From the NCBI GenBank assembly GCA_050050115.1, contig JASFUX010000002.1, forward strand, positions 1-40,046: a stretch of DNA of 40,046 nucleotides. Reading direction: 5' to 3'. This DNA is from JASFUX01 sp050050115. Lineage in GTDB: Bacteria; Pseudomonadota; Alphaproteobacteria; Caulobacterales; Maricaulaceae. Positions 26,143 through 34,322 of this stretch are shown one piece after another. Position 1 is the stretch's first letter; every line of letters starts with the position of its first letter. The translations under genes and the position numbers were made by a program. The notes below the pieces were generated by a model. It searched no databases. It saw nothing but the letters and a program-made list of their open reading frames with translations, and was not told where the DNA came from.

Positions 26143-26171
26143 ATTTACCGATATTCGATAAGCGCCGTCAA
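26143..26171 (-). promoter_or_regulatory. Promoter of lipoprotein B with an imperfect inverted repeat
   Basis: On the minus strand TTGACG (26171-26166) and GTAAAT (26148-26143) are 17 nt apart, the same -35 and spacing as for lipoprotein A. TTATCGA-ATA-TCGGTAA (minus strand, 26161-26145) is an inverted repeat with 7-nt arms and one mismatch, lying between the boxes and over part of the -10. Its sequence differs from the lipoprotein A operator. Confidence 0.5.
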
Positions 26172-26183
26172 GCACGCTTCACG

Positions 26184-27011
26184 CTACTCGATGGGATAAT
26201 CCGCGCGCCGATAGCCGGGATCGGGCATTTGGGGGTTCATCTCCTCAAGCGCGCCGCGGACGATGCGGGCGACCATGGCCTTGCGGCGCGTCTTTGAGTT
26301 CGACGGCACGACGAACCACGGCGCGGCCTCGGTTGAGCATCGCGCGATCGCCAGCTCGTAGGCGCCCGCGTACTGATCCCATAGCGCGCGGTCGTCGAGA
26401 TCGGCGGGATTGAACTTCCAGCGCTTGTGAGGATCTTCGAGACGAGCCTTTAGCCGCTCGGCCTGTTCTTCGTGCGAGATGTGCAAGAAGAACTTCAGCA
26501 CGATCACGCCGTTCTCGACGAGATGAGACTCGAACGCGTTGATCTGATCGTAGCGCTGCTCGATCGCCTCTTTCGGCGCCAGGCCGCGCACGCGGACGAC
26601 CAGCACGTCTTCGTAGTGCGAGCGGTCGAAGACGCCGATGCAGCCCTTGCGCGGCGTCGCCCTGTGAATCCGCCAAAGATAGTCGTGCTCGCGCTCAACC
26701 TCGCTGGGCTTGCCGAACGAGGTGACGTTCACGCCGAGGGGACCGGTCCTGGAAAAGACGGCGCGGATCGTGCTCGACTTGCCTGAGGTGTCGATGCCCT
26801 GGAGCACCACCAGAACGGCGCGCTTTCCCTCTGCATAGAGACAGTTCTGCAGCTCGTCGATCTCGACCGCGTCCGCTTCGAGACTGCTTCGCGCCTCGTC
26901 CTTGTCTTCAAAGACCGGGCGAGCGCCGGGATCGCGATCGGCGAGCTTGAACGACTTTCCCGGCTCGGCAATGAGCGCAGCGCGCACTTTCGCAGCGGAT
27001 GGGACGGCCAT
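26184..27011 (-). CDS. ppk2: Polyphosphate kinase 2 family protein (class III-like)
   Basis: The 275-residue product is a PPK2 family P-loop phosphotransferase. Walker A is QGIDTSGKSSTIRAVF (71-86), Walker B is GVFDRSHYEDVLVVRV (126-141), and HDYLWRIHRATPRKG and LKFFLHISHEEQAERL are conserved elsewhere in the family. The order GIDTxGK plus the YEDVLVVRV segment fits class III enzymes, which phosphorylate AMP and ADP from polyphosphate. Compared with the form I recall (GK-D-S/G-T, F-N-R-S-Y-Y-E-E), Ser79 replaces Asp/Gly after the Lys and DRSHY replaces NRSYY, so nucleotide preference may differ. Length is normal. ATG 27011 has GAGG upstream. rpsD lies 79 nt upstream, reading the same way. Confidence 0.9.
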   Translation of the reverse strand: MAVPSAAKVRAALIAEPGKSFKLADRDPGARPVFEDKDEARSSLEADAVEIDELQNCLYAEGKRAVLVVLQGIDTSGKSSTIRAVFSRTGPLGVNVTSFGKPSEVEREHDYLWRIHRATPRKGCIGVFDRSHYEDVLVVRVRGLAPKEAIEQRYDQINAFESHLVENGVIVLKFFLHISHEEQAERLKARLEDPHKRWKFNPADLDDRALWDQYAGAYELAIARCSTEAAPWFVVPSNSKTRRKAMVARIVRGALEEMNPQMPDPGYRRADYPIE

Positions 27012-27090
27012 GCCCGGACCTCGTCAAAGACAGCGCGCGACAGCGGACCGCGAGATCCGGACGAGCGCGCGCCAGCCTGCGGCGACCAGT

Positions 27091-27708
27091 CTACGACGAA
27101 TAGAACTCGACGACGAGGTTGGGCTCCATGCGCACCGGATAGGGGACGTCCGAGAGCTCGGGGACCCGCAGGTAGGAGACCTTCATCGCCTTGGGGTCGA
27201 TCTCGAGATAGTCCGGCACGTCGCGCTCGGGGCTTTCCATCGCTTCGAGCACCAGCGCCATGGTCCGCGACTTGTCGCGCACTTCGATGACGTCGCCCGG
27301 CCGGCAGCGGTAGCTCGGGATGTTCACCCGGCGGCCGTTGACCTTGACGTGGCCGTGGTTGACGAACTGGCGCGCGGAGAAGACCGTCGGCACGAACTTG
27401 GCGCGATAGACGACCGCATCGAGGCGGCTTTCGAGAAGGCCGATCAGGTTCTCCGCGGTGTTGCCGCGGCGGCGGGCGGCTTCTTCGTAGGTCCGGCGGA
27501 ACTGCTTTTCCTGGATGTTGCCGTAGTAGCCCTTGAGCTTCTGCTTGGCCATGAGCTGGACGCCGAAGTCCGACATCTTGCCCTTGCGGCGCTGACCGTG
27601 CTGGCCGGGGCCGTAGCTGCGTTTGTTGATCGGAGATTTGGCCCGGCCCCAGACGTTCTGGCCCATCCGGCGGTCGAGCTTGTGCTTGGCGCTAATGCGC
27701 TTGGTCAT
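27091..27708 (-). CDS. rpsD: 30S ribosomal protein S4
   Basis: The 205-residue product is S4. TKRISAKHKLDRRMGQNVWG (2-21) is the alphaproteobacterial N-terminus; the core has YGNIQEKQFRRTYEEAARRR and ESRLDAVVYRAKFVPTVFSA, and the S4 RNA-binding domain is RQFVNHGHVKVNGRRVNIPS. The protein nucleates 16S rRNA folding and assembly. The ATG at 27708 has GGAAG upstream; the frame open to 27855 is leader and carries the promoter. It stands alone rather than in the alpha operon, as is usual in alphaproteobacteria. Length is normal. Confidence 0.98.
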   Translation of the reverse strand: MTKRISAKHKLDRRMGQNVWGRAKSPINKRSYGPGQHGQRRKGKMSDFGVQLMAKQKLKGYYGNIQEKQFRRTYEEAARRRGNTAENLIGLLESRLDAVVYRAKFVPTVFSARQFVNHGHVKVNGRRVNIPSYRCRPGDVIEVRDKSRTMALVLEAMESPERDVPDYLEIDPKAMKVSYLRVPELSDVPYPVRMEPNLVVEFYSS

Positions 27709-27826
27709 GTCGTCTCTTCCTTGACGCGGTCCGGCGGCCCTCATCTGGGGGCCGCGATCGCAACGGCGGCGCTCGCGTCTTCCGTCCTGGTCCGCGCGCC
27801 GACGAGCGACGCGCGGGAAGCTGAGG

Positions 27827-27855
27827 CGTTTAGAGAGCCTGGAGGAGCGCGTCAA
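27827..27855 (-). promoter_or_regulatory. rpsD promoter
   Basis: On the minus strand TTGACG (27855-27850) and TAAACG (27832-27827) are 17 nt apart. The transcript would start near 27820, giving a leader of about 110 nt before the S4 ATG. The -35 matches the two lipoprotein promoters. A structured leader could allow S4 autoregulation, but I see no known element. Confidence 0.6.
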
Positions 27856-27864
27856 CAGGCGGCG

Positions 27865-27880
27865 GCCGGCCGCGGCCGGC
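27865..27880. terminator. GC-only palindrome after the histidine kinase gene
   Basis: GCCGGCCGCGGCCGGC (27865-27880) is a perfect 16-nt palindrome within a run of almost only G and C. It lies 12 nt beyond the stop of the kinase gene and just ahead of the rpsD promoter. It may form a terminator or insulating hairpin, though there is no T-run. Confidence 0.4.
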
Positions 27881-27891
27881 GGGCGCGGCGC

Positions 27892-29973
27892 TCAGGCGAC
27901 GTCTTGAGCGCCCTCGACATCGCCGCCCTCGCCGTTGACGGCGTTCTCGATCGCGCCGATCAGCAGCCCGGCCTCGACCGGCTTGGCGATCACCGCGTCG
28001 ATCCCAACGGCGTAGTATTCCTCGACGTGCTCGGGCATCACGTTCGCCGTCACCGCGATAATCGGCGTCCTCTCCCGCCCGGTCTCAACTTCGGCGGCGC
28101 GGATCGCACGCGTCGCTTCAACGCCGTTCATGACCGGCATCGAGATGTCCATGAGCACGACGTCGAAGCTGCCCTGCTTCCAGGCGTCCACGCCCTCCTG
28201 GCCGTTCTCGGCGAACGCGAGATCCAGCTTCGCGGCCGCGCAGATCGCCTCGAGGACCGCCCGGTTGACCGCGTTGTCTTCGACCACCAGCGCTCGGATC
28301 GCGGCCATCGCCGGCTCTTCCGGTTCCGCCTCGGCCTCCTCAGGCGCCTCCGCAGAGTCGGCCGCAAGCTCATGAGCCGGCGCCGCGTCTTCGTCCGCCG
28401 GCGCCTCGTCGGTCGCAGGCGCTTCGTTGGTCCCGGGTGTTTCATCGGTCGCGGGCGCCTCGTCGGCGGCCATGAGCGGCAGGCGGAGAGTGAACACCGA
28501 GCCCGCGCCGATCTCGCTTTCGGCCCGCACCACGCCGCCCATCGCCTCGGCCAGCCGCTTGACGATGGCCAGGCCGAGCCCCGCCCCACCGTAGCGCCGG
28601 ATAGCCGAGCCTTCGAGCTGCACAAAACGGTCGAACACCGTGGCGACGGTCTCGGACGCGATGCCTACGCCGGTGTCGCGCACCGCGATCACGACGTCGC
28701 CGCCGGGCTCGCGCCGCACCTCGATGGAGATCGAGCCTTCGTCGGTGAACTTGATGGCGTTCGAAACGAGGTTCGACACGATCTGGCGCACGCGCAGACC
28801 GTCGCCGATGAATTCGCCATCGGCCTCGGGCGCCACGTCGATCTCGAGATTCAGGTTCGCCGCCTTCGCCCTGGCGTTGAACAGCTCTTTGACGTCGCGC
28901 ACGAGATCGCCCAGCGCGAACGGCTCGGCGTCGAGCTTCATCGCGCCCGCTTCGACCTGGGAGAGGTCGAGGATATCGTTGAGCAGGCTGAGCAAGGACT
29001 CGCCCGAACGCACGACAACATCGATCATGTTGCGCTGACGCTCGTCGAGCGGGGTCAGCGACAGCGCCTCGGACATGCCGAGCACGCCGTTCATCGGCGT
29101 GCGGATCTCATGGCTCATGGAGGCGAGGAACCGCGACTTCGCCTCATTCGCCTCCTCGGCCTCCTGCTTGGCCGCGGCAAGCTTGCGCGCCGCAAGCGTT
29201 TGCTCGGTGATGTCGATCGCGGCGCCGATCAGCCGACCGCGCATGGCCGAGCCGATCAGCCGGCCCGACGAGCGAACGTAGCGCACCTCGCCGTCGGGGC
29301 GCAGGATCCGGTGGACGTATTCAGCATCGCCCTCTCCGCAGAGAACTCGGCGAAAGTGCTCCTTGATCATGCGGCGGTCTTCGGGGTCGATCAACTTGGC
29401 CCAGTCCGTGAACTTCCCGGTGAAGTTCTTGGGATCGACGCCGTAGATCTCGAACATCTGGTCGTTCCAGATGAAACGCTCCTTACGGAGATCAAATTCC
29501 CAAACGGCGACGCGACCGACCTCGGCTGCAACGGACAGCTGCTCGGCGCCCACCTTCACCTGACGGCGAGAGCGTACTTGGGCGGTGACGTCTGTGATGG
29601 TGATCACCACGCCGTCGCCCTGCGGCAGGGTCGTGAAGCTGTAGTAGGATTTCTTGCCCTCACTGACGATCTTGCCGATGAACTCGTCGGCTCGGCCGCT
29701 TTCGACGATCTTCGCCGCGGTCCGGATGTGATCGGTCGGCTCGAACGTTTTGATGCTCGCAAAGAGGCTCTTGGAGAACTTGTTCAGGTGCACCGACGCC
29801 TTGCCGCCAAACAAGTCTGTTTGCGCCAGATAGAGCATCTCGGCGGCGCGCGCGTTGACGTAGGTGCAGCGGAAATCGGCGATTGCGCCCGTTTCGGGTT
29901 CGCGCACCGCCTCATAGGCGATCACGCCGAACGGGACGGCGCCGAGAATCCTCTCTGGGAGTCCGATGCTCAT
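27892..29973 (-). CDS. Soluble hybrid sensor histidine kinase (PAS-PAS-HisKA-HATPase-REC)
   Basis: The 693-residue product has no membrane segment and should sense a cytoplasmic signal. Residues 1-135 and 150-260 are two PAS domains (the second has FIWNDQMFEIYGVDPKNF). HisKA has the phospho-acceptor FLASMSHEIRTPMNGVLGM (282-300, His288). The HATPase has NAIKFTDEG, DTGVGI and GGAGLGLAIVKRL. An acidic linker of repeats such as EAPATDEAP joins it to a receiver domain (LVVEDNAVNR, with Asp in VVLMDISMPVMNG). It probably starts a phosphorelay; the partner phosphotransferase is not nearby. I chose ATG 29973, which begins the PAS sequence; an in-frame GTG at 29991 is also possible. It is separated from murI by about 90 nt. 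Confidence 0.95.
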   Translation of the reverse strand: MSIGLPERILGAVPFGVIAYEAVREPETGAIADFRCTYVNARAAEMLYLAQTDLFGGKASVHLNKFSKSLFASIKTFEPTDHIRTAAKIVESGRADEFIGKIVSEGKKSYYSFTTLPQGDGVVITITDVTAQVRSRRQVKVGAEQLSVAAEVGRVAVWEFDLRKERFIWNDQMFEIYGVDPKNFTGKFTDWAKLIDPEDRRMIKEHFRRVLCGEGDAEYVHRILRPDGEVRYVRSSGRLIGSAMRGRLIGAAIDITEQTLAARKLAAAKQEAEEANEAKSRFLASMSHEIRTPMNGVLGMSEALSLTPLDERQRNMIDVVVRSGESLLSLLNDILDLSQVEAGAMKLDAEPFALGDLVRDVKELFNARAKAANLNLEIDVAPEADGEFIGDGLRVRQIVSNLVSNAIKFTDEGSISIEVRREPGGDVVIAVRDTGVGIASETVATVFDRFVQLEGSAIRRYGGAGLGLAIVKRLAEAMGGVVRAESEIGAGSVFTLRLPLMAADEAPATDETPGTNEAPATDEAPADEDAAPAHELAADSAEAPEEAEAEPEEPAMAAIRALVVEDNAVNRAVLEAICAAAKLDLAFAENGQEGVDAWKQGSFDVVLMDISMPVMNGVEATRAIRAAEVETGRERTPIIAVTANVMPEHVEEYYAVGIDAVIAKPVEAGLLIGAIENAVNGEGGDVEGAQDVA

Positions 29974-30062
29974 ATGCGGCAAGCCTTGCACGTCTCGTGA
30001 AAGCCCGCCGATCTTGCCGCTGTAGAACTAATGCGCGGTTAAGTTGTCATCGCCTACTATTG

Positions 30063-30905
30063 CTAGAGTAGGTGCGGTTCGGGCGACAAGCCAACTGCGG
30101 CAAGCTTTGCACGCAGCGCTGGACCTATGGCGGGCGGGCGGGTCGACCAGAGTTCTCCGGCCTCGGCGGGCGCGCCGCTCAGCCCCGGCGCGACGCTGCC
30201 AAGCCGCCGGGCGATCGCTTCGGAGGGATCGATCCACGCGACAGGCCACGGCGCGGCGTCTTTCAGCTGCTTAGCGATCAACGGAAAATGCGTGCAGCCC
30301 AGGACCACTGCGTCGGTCCTCGCGCCGTCACGCTCGACGAAGGCCGGCGCGATTTCCTCGGCGATCTGACGCGCGACCTCTTGGGCGCGCGCGCCTTCCG
30401 GCAGCTGATGGATCACCGCCTCGGCGATTTCAGCGAGCCGGGCCGCGCCGACGAGGGTGACGTCCCGTTCCGCGGCAAATTCTCCTATCAACGCTCGGGT
30501 GTAGTCGCGGCGCACCGTCTCGGGTGTCGCCAGCACGCTGAAGAGGCCCGAACGCGTCGCCGCCGCCGCGGGCTTGATCGCCGGCACCGTGCCGACGAAC
30601 GGCATGTCCCAGGTCGCGCGCAGCAACGGCAGAGCGAGGGTCGAGGCGGTGTTGCAGGCGATTACGACGGCGGCGGGGCGTTGAGGGCCGGCGACGTCGA
30701 TCGCCGCGCCGACGACCTCGCGCACCCGCACGGCGACGTCGGCCTCGCTGCGCGCGCCGTAGGGAAAGCCGGCGTGATCGGCGGCGTAGATCAGTCGGCC
30801 GCCGATCCCGAGCGCGCGCATCGCCGCGACGATCGAGAGCCCGCCGAAACCGGAGTCGAAGACGATGCAACTTGGCGCGTCTTGAGACGGCGACCCGGCG
30901 CTCAT
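30063..30905 (-). CDS. murI: Glutamate racemase
   Basis: The 280-residue product makes D-glutamate for peptidoglycan. IVFDSGFGGLSIV (14-26) starts the fold, VVIACNTASTLAL (80-92) holds the first catalytic Cys84, and VVLGCTHFPLI (200-210) holds the second, Cys204, and His206. The enzyme is cofactor-free and uses the two Cys as acid and base. Its start overlaps the stop of trmJ by 4 nt (ATGA), so the two are translationally coupled. Length is normal and all key residues are present. Confidence 0.96.
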   Translation of the reverse strand: MSAGSPSQDAPSCIVFDSGFGGLSIVAAMRALGIGGRLIYAADHAGFPYGARSEADVAVRVREVVGAAIDVAGPQRPAAVVIACNTASTLALPLLRATWDMPFVGTVPAIKPAAAATRSGLFSVLATPETVRRDYTRALIGEFAAERDVTLVGAARLAEIAEAVIHQLPEGARAQEVARQIAEEIAPAFVERDGARTDAVVLGCTHFPLIAKQLKDAAPWPVAWIDPSEAIARRLGSVAPGLSGAPAEAGELWSTRPPAIGPALRAKLAAVGLSPEPHLL

Positions 30906-31714
30906 GATTCCAGATCGTCCTTAGACGCCCGCTCGGCGGCGCGACGCGCGTCCGCCTCGCGCGCACGCATCTCGCGCACGCGCCGCCGCGGGCCCTCGGC
31001 GATCGCCTTGATCGCGCCGCGGAACGTCGACACCTCCTGGCTCGTCAGTCCCATGCGCGCGAGCATGTTGCGCAGATTGAGCTTCATTTGAGGCGCCTTC
31101 GCCGGCGGCCAGTAGAAGCCCGCGCCGTCGAGCTCGTCCTCGAACTGGCTCATCAGGCCCTCGAGCTCGGCGCGCGGCGCGGGGACCGGCGCTTCAGCAT
31201 CGAACGCCGGCGGCGGCGCGTCCGTCGCCGCCGCGCCCCACTCGTAGGCGATCACCGCAACGGCCTGAGCGAGGTTGAGCGACGAGAACGCCGGGTTCAC
31301 CGGACAGGTCACGATCGCGTCGGCGAGCGCGGCCTCCTCGTTGGACAAGCCCGCCTTCTCTCCGCCAAACAACACGCCGGTGCGCACGCCTGCAGCCTCC
31401 TTCTCGCGCAGCGCGGCGATCCCGGCGCGCGGAGAAAGCACCGGCTTCCAGGCCTCGCGCGGCCGCGCCGTCGCGGCGAGCACGTGGCTCAGATCGCCGA
31501 TGGCGTCGGGCAAGTCATCGAACAGCCGCACGGCGACGCCGCCTTCGTCCGTCAAGGCGCCGGCCGCCAGCGCATCGGCCCGCGCGTCCGGCCAGCCGCG
31601 CCTGGGGGCGACCAGCCGCAGGTCGGAAAGGGCGAAGTTCGCCATCACCCGGGCGGCCGCGCCGATGTTCTCGCCAAGCTGGGGGCGGCACAGGATCACG
31701 GCGGGAGAGTTCAC
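30902..31714 (-). CDS. trmJ: tRNA 2'-O-methyltransferase TrmJ (SpoU family)
   Basis: The 270-residue product is a SPOUT methyltransferase. PAVILCRPQLGENIGAAARV (4-23) is the N-terminal motif I. VLFGGEKAGLSNEE and NPAFSSLNLAQAVAVIAYEW are motifs II and III of the knotted SAM-binding site. TrmJ methylates the ribose at position 32 of tRNA anticodon loops. The C-terminal helical extension (LEGLMSQFEDELDGAGFYWP onward) is that of TrmJ rather than TrmH. The start is GTG at 31714, with GGAAGG upstream at good spacing. It is divergent from icd (150-nt space) and overlaps murI. Confidence 0.93.
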   Translation of the reverse strand: MNSPAVILCRPQLGENIGAAARVMANFALSDLRLVAPRRGWPDARADALAAGALTDEGGVAVRLFDDLPDAIGDLSHVLAATARPREAWKPVLSPRAGIAALREKEAAGVRTGVLFGGEKAGLSNEEAALADAIVTCPVNPAFSSLNLAQAVAVIAYEWGAAATDAPPPAFDAEAPVPAPRAELEGLMSQFEDELDGAGFYWPPAKAPQMKLNLRNMLARMGLTSQEVSTFRGAIKAIAEGPRRRVREMRAREADARRAAERASKDDLES

Positions 31715-31864
31715 CGGCTCGCGCCTTCCGTCAGGGCGGCGAGGGTGCTATCGAACGCCCATCCGAACCCCCGTCCTGCGGCTCGGCGGACGGCCGGGCC
31801 CGGGCGCGGCGCGCCCGTGAGCGCCGAAGGCCCGAGAGCGCTGAAAACCTGGAGCGATTGCCTC

Positions 31865-33076
31865 GTGATCAAAGTCAAAACCCCGGTCGTCGAACTCGAC
31901 GGCGACGAGATGACCCGCATCATCTGGGAGATGATCAAGAACAAGCTGATCCTGCCCTATCTCGACATCGACCTGAAATACTACGATCTCTCGATCCAGA
32001 AGCGCGACGAGACCGACGACCAGATCACCATCGACGCCGCCAACGCGATCAAGCAATACGGCGTCGGCGTCAAATGCGCCACCATCACCCCCGACGAGGC
32101 CCGGGTCGAAGAGTTCGGCTTGAAGAAGATGTGGCGCAGCCCGAACGGCACGATCCGCAACATCCTCGGCGGCGTCGTCTTCCGCGCGCCGATCATCTGC
32201 ACCAACGTGCCCCGGCTCGTGCCCGGCTGGACCCAACCGATCGTCATCGGCCGGCACGCCTTCGGCGACCAGTACCGCGCCACCGACTTCCGCTTCCCCG
32301 GCAAGGGCAAGATCACCATCAAGTTCGAGGGCGAGGACGGCAAGGTGATCGAGCACGAGGTGTTCGACGCGCCCGGCTCCGGCGTCACGATGGCGATGTA
32401 CAACCTCGACGACTCGATCCGCGACTTCGCCCGGGCCTGCTTCAACTTCGGTCTGCAGAAGAAGTACCCGGTGTACCTGTCGACTAAGAACACGATCCTC
32501 AAGGCCTACGACGGCCGCTTCAAGGACCTGTTCCAGGAGATCTTCGACACCGAGTTCAAGGACCAGTTCGACAAGCTCAAGCTGACCTACGAGCACCGCC
32601 TGATCGACGACATGGTCGCCGCGTCGCTCAAATGGTCGGGCGGCTACGTCTGGGCGTGCAAGAACTACGACGGCGACGTCCAGTCCGACACGGTCGCGCA
32701 GGGCTTCGGCTCTTTGGGGATGATGACCTCCGTTCTGATGACGCCCGACGGCAACACGGTCGAGGCCGAGGCCGCGCACGGCACCGTCACTCGCCACTAC
32801 CGCGCCCATCAGCGCGGCGAGGCCACCTCGACCAACTCGGTCGCCTCGATCTTCGCCTGGACGAACGGGCTGAAGCACCGTGGGCGGATGGATGAAACGC
32901 CAGAGGTGACCCAGTTCGCCGAAGGTCTCGAGAAGGCGGTGATCAAGACCATCGAGTCCGGCTTCATGACCAAGGATCTTGCGCTCCTCGTGGGCGACCA
33001 GCAGAGCTGGCTGACCACCGAAGGCTTCCTGGAAAAGGTCGACGAGCGCTTCCGCACGCTCATGGAGACGCGCTGA
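31865..33076 (+). CDS. icd: NADP-dependent isocitrate dehydrogenase (dimeric, eukaryote-like), GTG start
   Basis: The 403-residue product oxidises isocitrate to 2-oxoglutarate with NADP. VELDGDEMTRIIWEMIKNKL (9-28) is the N-terminal motif of the homodimeric type shared with eukaryotes, and RSPNGTIRNILGGVVFRAPI is the substrate loop with the regulatory Ser position. AAHGTVTRHYR is the adenine-nucleotide segment. It is about 403 residues, typical for this type. The open frame extends far upstream through the trmJ antisense strand, but protein similarity begins at the GTG at 31865, which has GGAG 10 nt upstream. It stands alone. Confidence 0.96.
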   Translation: MIKVKTPVVELDGDEMTRIIWEMIKNKLILPYLDIDLKYYDLSIQKRDETDDQITIDAANAIKQYGVGVKCATITPDEARVEEFGLKKMWRSPNGTIRNILGGVVFRAPIICTNVPRLVPGWTQPIVIGRHAFGDQYRATDFRFPGKGKITIKFEGEDGKVIEHEVFDAPGSGVTMAMYNLDDSIRDFARACFNFGLQKKYPVYLSTKNTILKAYDGRFKDLFQEIFDTEFKDQFDKLKLTYEHRLIDDMVAASLKWSGGYVWACKNYDGDVQSDTVAQGFGSLGMMTSVLMTPDGNTVEAEAAHGTVTRHYRAHQRGEATSTNSVASIFAWTNGLKHRGRMDETPEVTQFAEGLEKAVIKTIESGFMTKDLALLVGDQQSWLTTEGFLEKVDERFRTLMETR

Positions 33077-33155
33077 CGGCGCGAGGGCCGGTCCTTCGCC
33101 ATTGCGGAGATATCGGGCGCGACGCCGCGGGGCGCGCAAAAAGGGGTGAACGCCG

Positions 33156-33599
33156 ATGTTCGGACCAGCCGTCCGGCGCCTTAGGGCCCGGGCTCGCGAG
33201 CGACGGCGGCACACTTCGCTCACCGGCGCCTGGTCGGGCGCCTACGGCTACAGCTTGCCCTTCCAGGCAGACGTGCCGTTCCTCGCCGCCTTGAGCGAAG
33301 CCGACGGGGTGTTGAGCGGCAGCATCGACGAGCCGAACACCTTTGCGCCCGCCACGGTCGAGCAGCTGTTCGCGACCTTGAGCGGCTCGCGCGCCGGCTC
33401 TGCGGTGAGCTTTGTGAAGACCTACGACGGCGCGGCGGGCGTGTCCCACTCGGTGTCCTATGAAGGCGAGGTCAACGAAACGCTGACGCGGATCGACGGG
33501 ACCTGGCGGATCAGCTGGCTGTCGAAAGGCCCGTTCTTCATGGAGCGCGCCGTCGCCGCCGAAGATGAAGCGGAACGCGAGGCTGAGGCGGGCGCCTGA
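33156..33599 (+). CDS. Uncharacterised small protein
   Basis: The 147-residue product starts with a basic stretch (RRLRARARERRR). It continues with TGAWSGAYGYSLPFQADVPF and GVLSGSIDEPNTFAP, and later a VSFVKTYDGAAGVSHSVSYE segment and IDGTWRISWLSKGPF. The alternating strands and the TGAWSGAY and GTWRI pairs look like a small beta-barrel, lipocalin-like, but I cannot name the family. No signal peptide is evident. AAGGGGTGA lies before ATG 33156. It is 79 nt behind icd on the same strand and may be co-transcribed. Confidence 0.7.
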   Translation: MFGPAVRRLRARARERRRHTSLTGAWSGAYGYSLPFQADVPFLAALSEADGVLSGSIDEPNTFAPATVEQLFATLSGSRAGSAVSFVKTYDGAAGVSHSVSYEGEVNETLTRIDGTWRISWLSKGPFFMERAVAAEDEAEREAEAGA

Positions 33600-33689
33600 G
33601 CGCTGCGCCGGACCGTAGTTCTGCGAGGATGTCCTTAGGCCCGCGCGCGCTATGCTTGGCGTAGTCGACCGCCAGCCGCGAGAGCGCCA

Positions 33690-34199
33690 ATGGACGTAAA
33701 CGCGCTTCCCCCCTACGACCTGACCGACAATCCGACCGGATGCTGCCCGCAGTTCCATCCCGAAGGCTGGGACCACCAGGACCTTCATTTCCAGAGCAAG
33801 CCGTTCGTGCGCGCGAAGACGCACAGCGTCTTTCACATACCGATCGATATGGGGCCCGTGTTCGAGAAAGTCTCAAAGGCGATCGATGACGCGCATGGCT
33901 TCGTCAGCGACAACGTCATCATCCTCAGCCGTGACCTCTCACCCTGGACCGCCGAGCACCTGTTCGCCGTCAGCGCCTCCGTGCCCGGCGAGGAAATGGT
34001 CGAACTCACCGGCGACTATCTCACGGTCGTCTTTGAAGGCGCCTACCGCAACGCCCCGAAGTGGGAGAAAGAGCTCGCCAAAGAAGTCGAGCAGCGCGGC
34101 AAGCAGCTCAAACGGGCGTATTTCTTCTACACGACATGCCCGAAGTGCGCGAAAGCGTACGGCAAGAACTACGTCGTAGGCGTCGCGCAAGTCGAATAG
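33690..34199 (+). CDS. Conserved protein of unknown function with Cys motifs
   Basis: The 169-residue product has DLTDNPTGCCPQFHPEGWDH (10-29) near the N-terminus and FFYTTCPKCAKAYGKNYVVG (145-164) near the end, with Cys pairs at both ends and a CxxC motif. The middle carries SRDLSPWTAEHLFAVSASVP. These segments recur in a family often annotated just as hydrolase; I see no catalytic triad and cannot support that. The Cys-rich ends suggest metal binding. It has no signal peptide. It begins 90 nt behind the preceding gene and precedes recQ by 123 nt. Confidence 0.7.
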   Translation: MDVNALPPYDLTDNPTGCCPQFHPEGWDHQDLHFQSKPFVRAKTHSVFHIPIDMGPVFEKVSKAIDDAHGFVSDNVIILSRDLSPWTAEHLFAVSASVPGEEMVELTGDYLTVVFEGAYRNAPKWEKELAKEVEQRGKQLKRAYFFYTTCPKCAKAYGKNYVVGVAQVE

Positions 34200-34322
34200 T
34201 TCAACTTCCGGGCCGCCGCGCCGGGGCGGTCTGTGGCCCGGGCGCGACGCTTTGGCGACCGAAATATCAGGCGTCGCCGCGCTGTGAGACTCCAGGTGTC
34301 TGAATCGGTTTAACTGCCGCTA

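Noticed and set aside
26902..30000. A plus-strand open frame of over 1000 codons opposite rpsD and the histidine kinase
   Set aside because: It is the antisense shadow of two well-identified minus-strand genes; its translation is Arg/Val/His/Asp-rich without any domain, as expected opposite GC-rich coding sequence.
31088..31864. N-terminal extension of isocitrate dehydrogenase upstream of the GTG
   Set aside because: The extension is antisense to trmJ and has no similarity to the enzyme; the family N-terminus starts at 31865.
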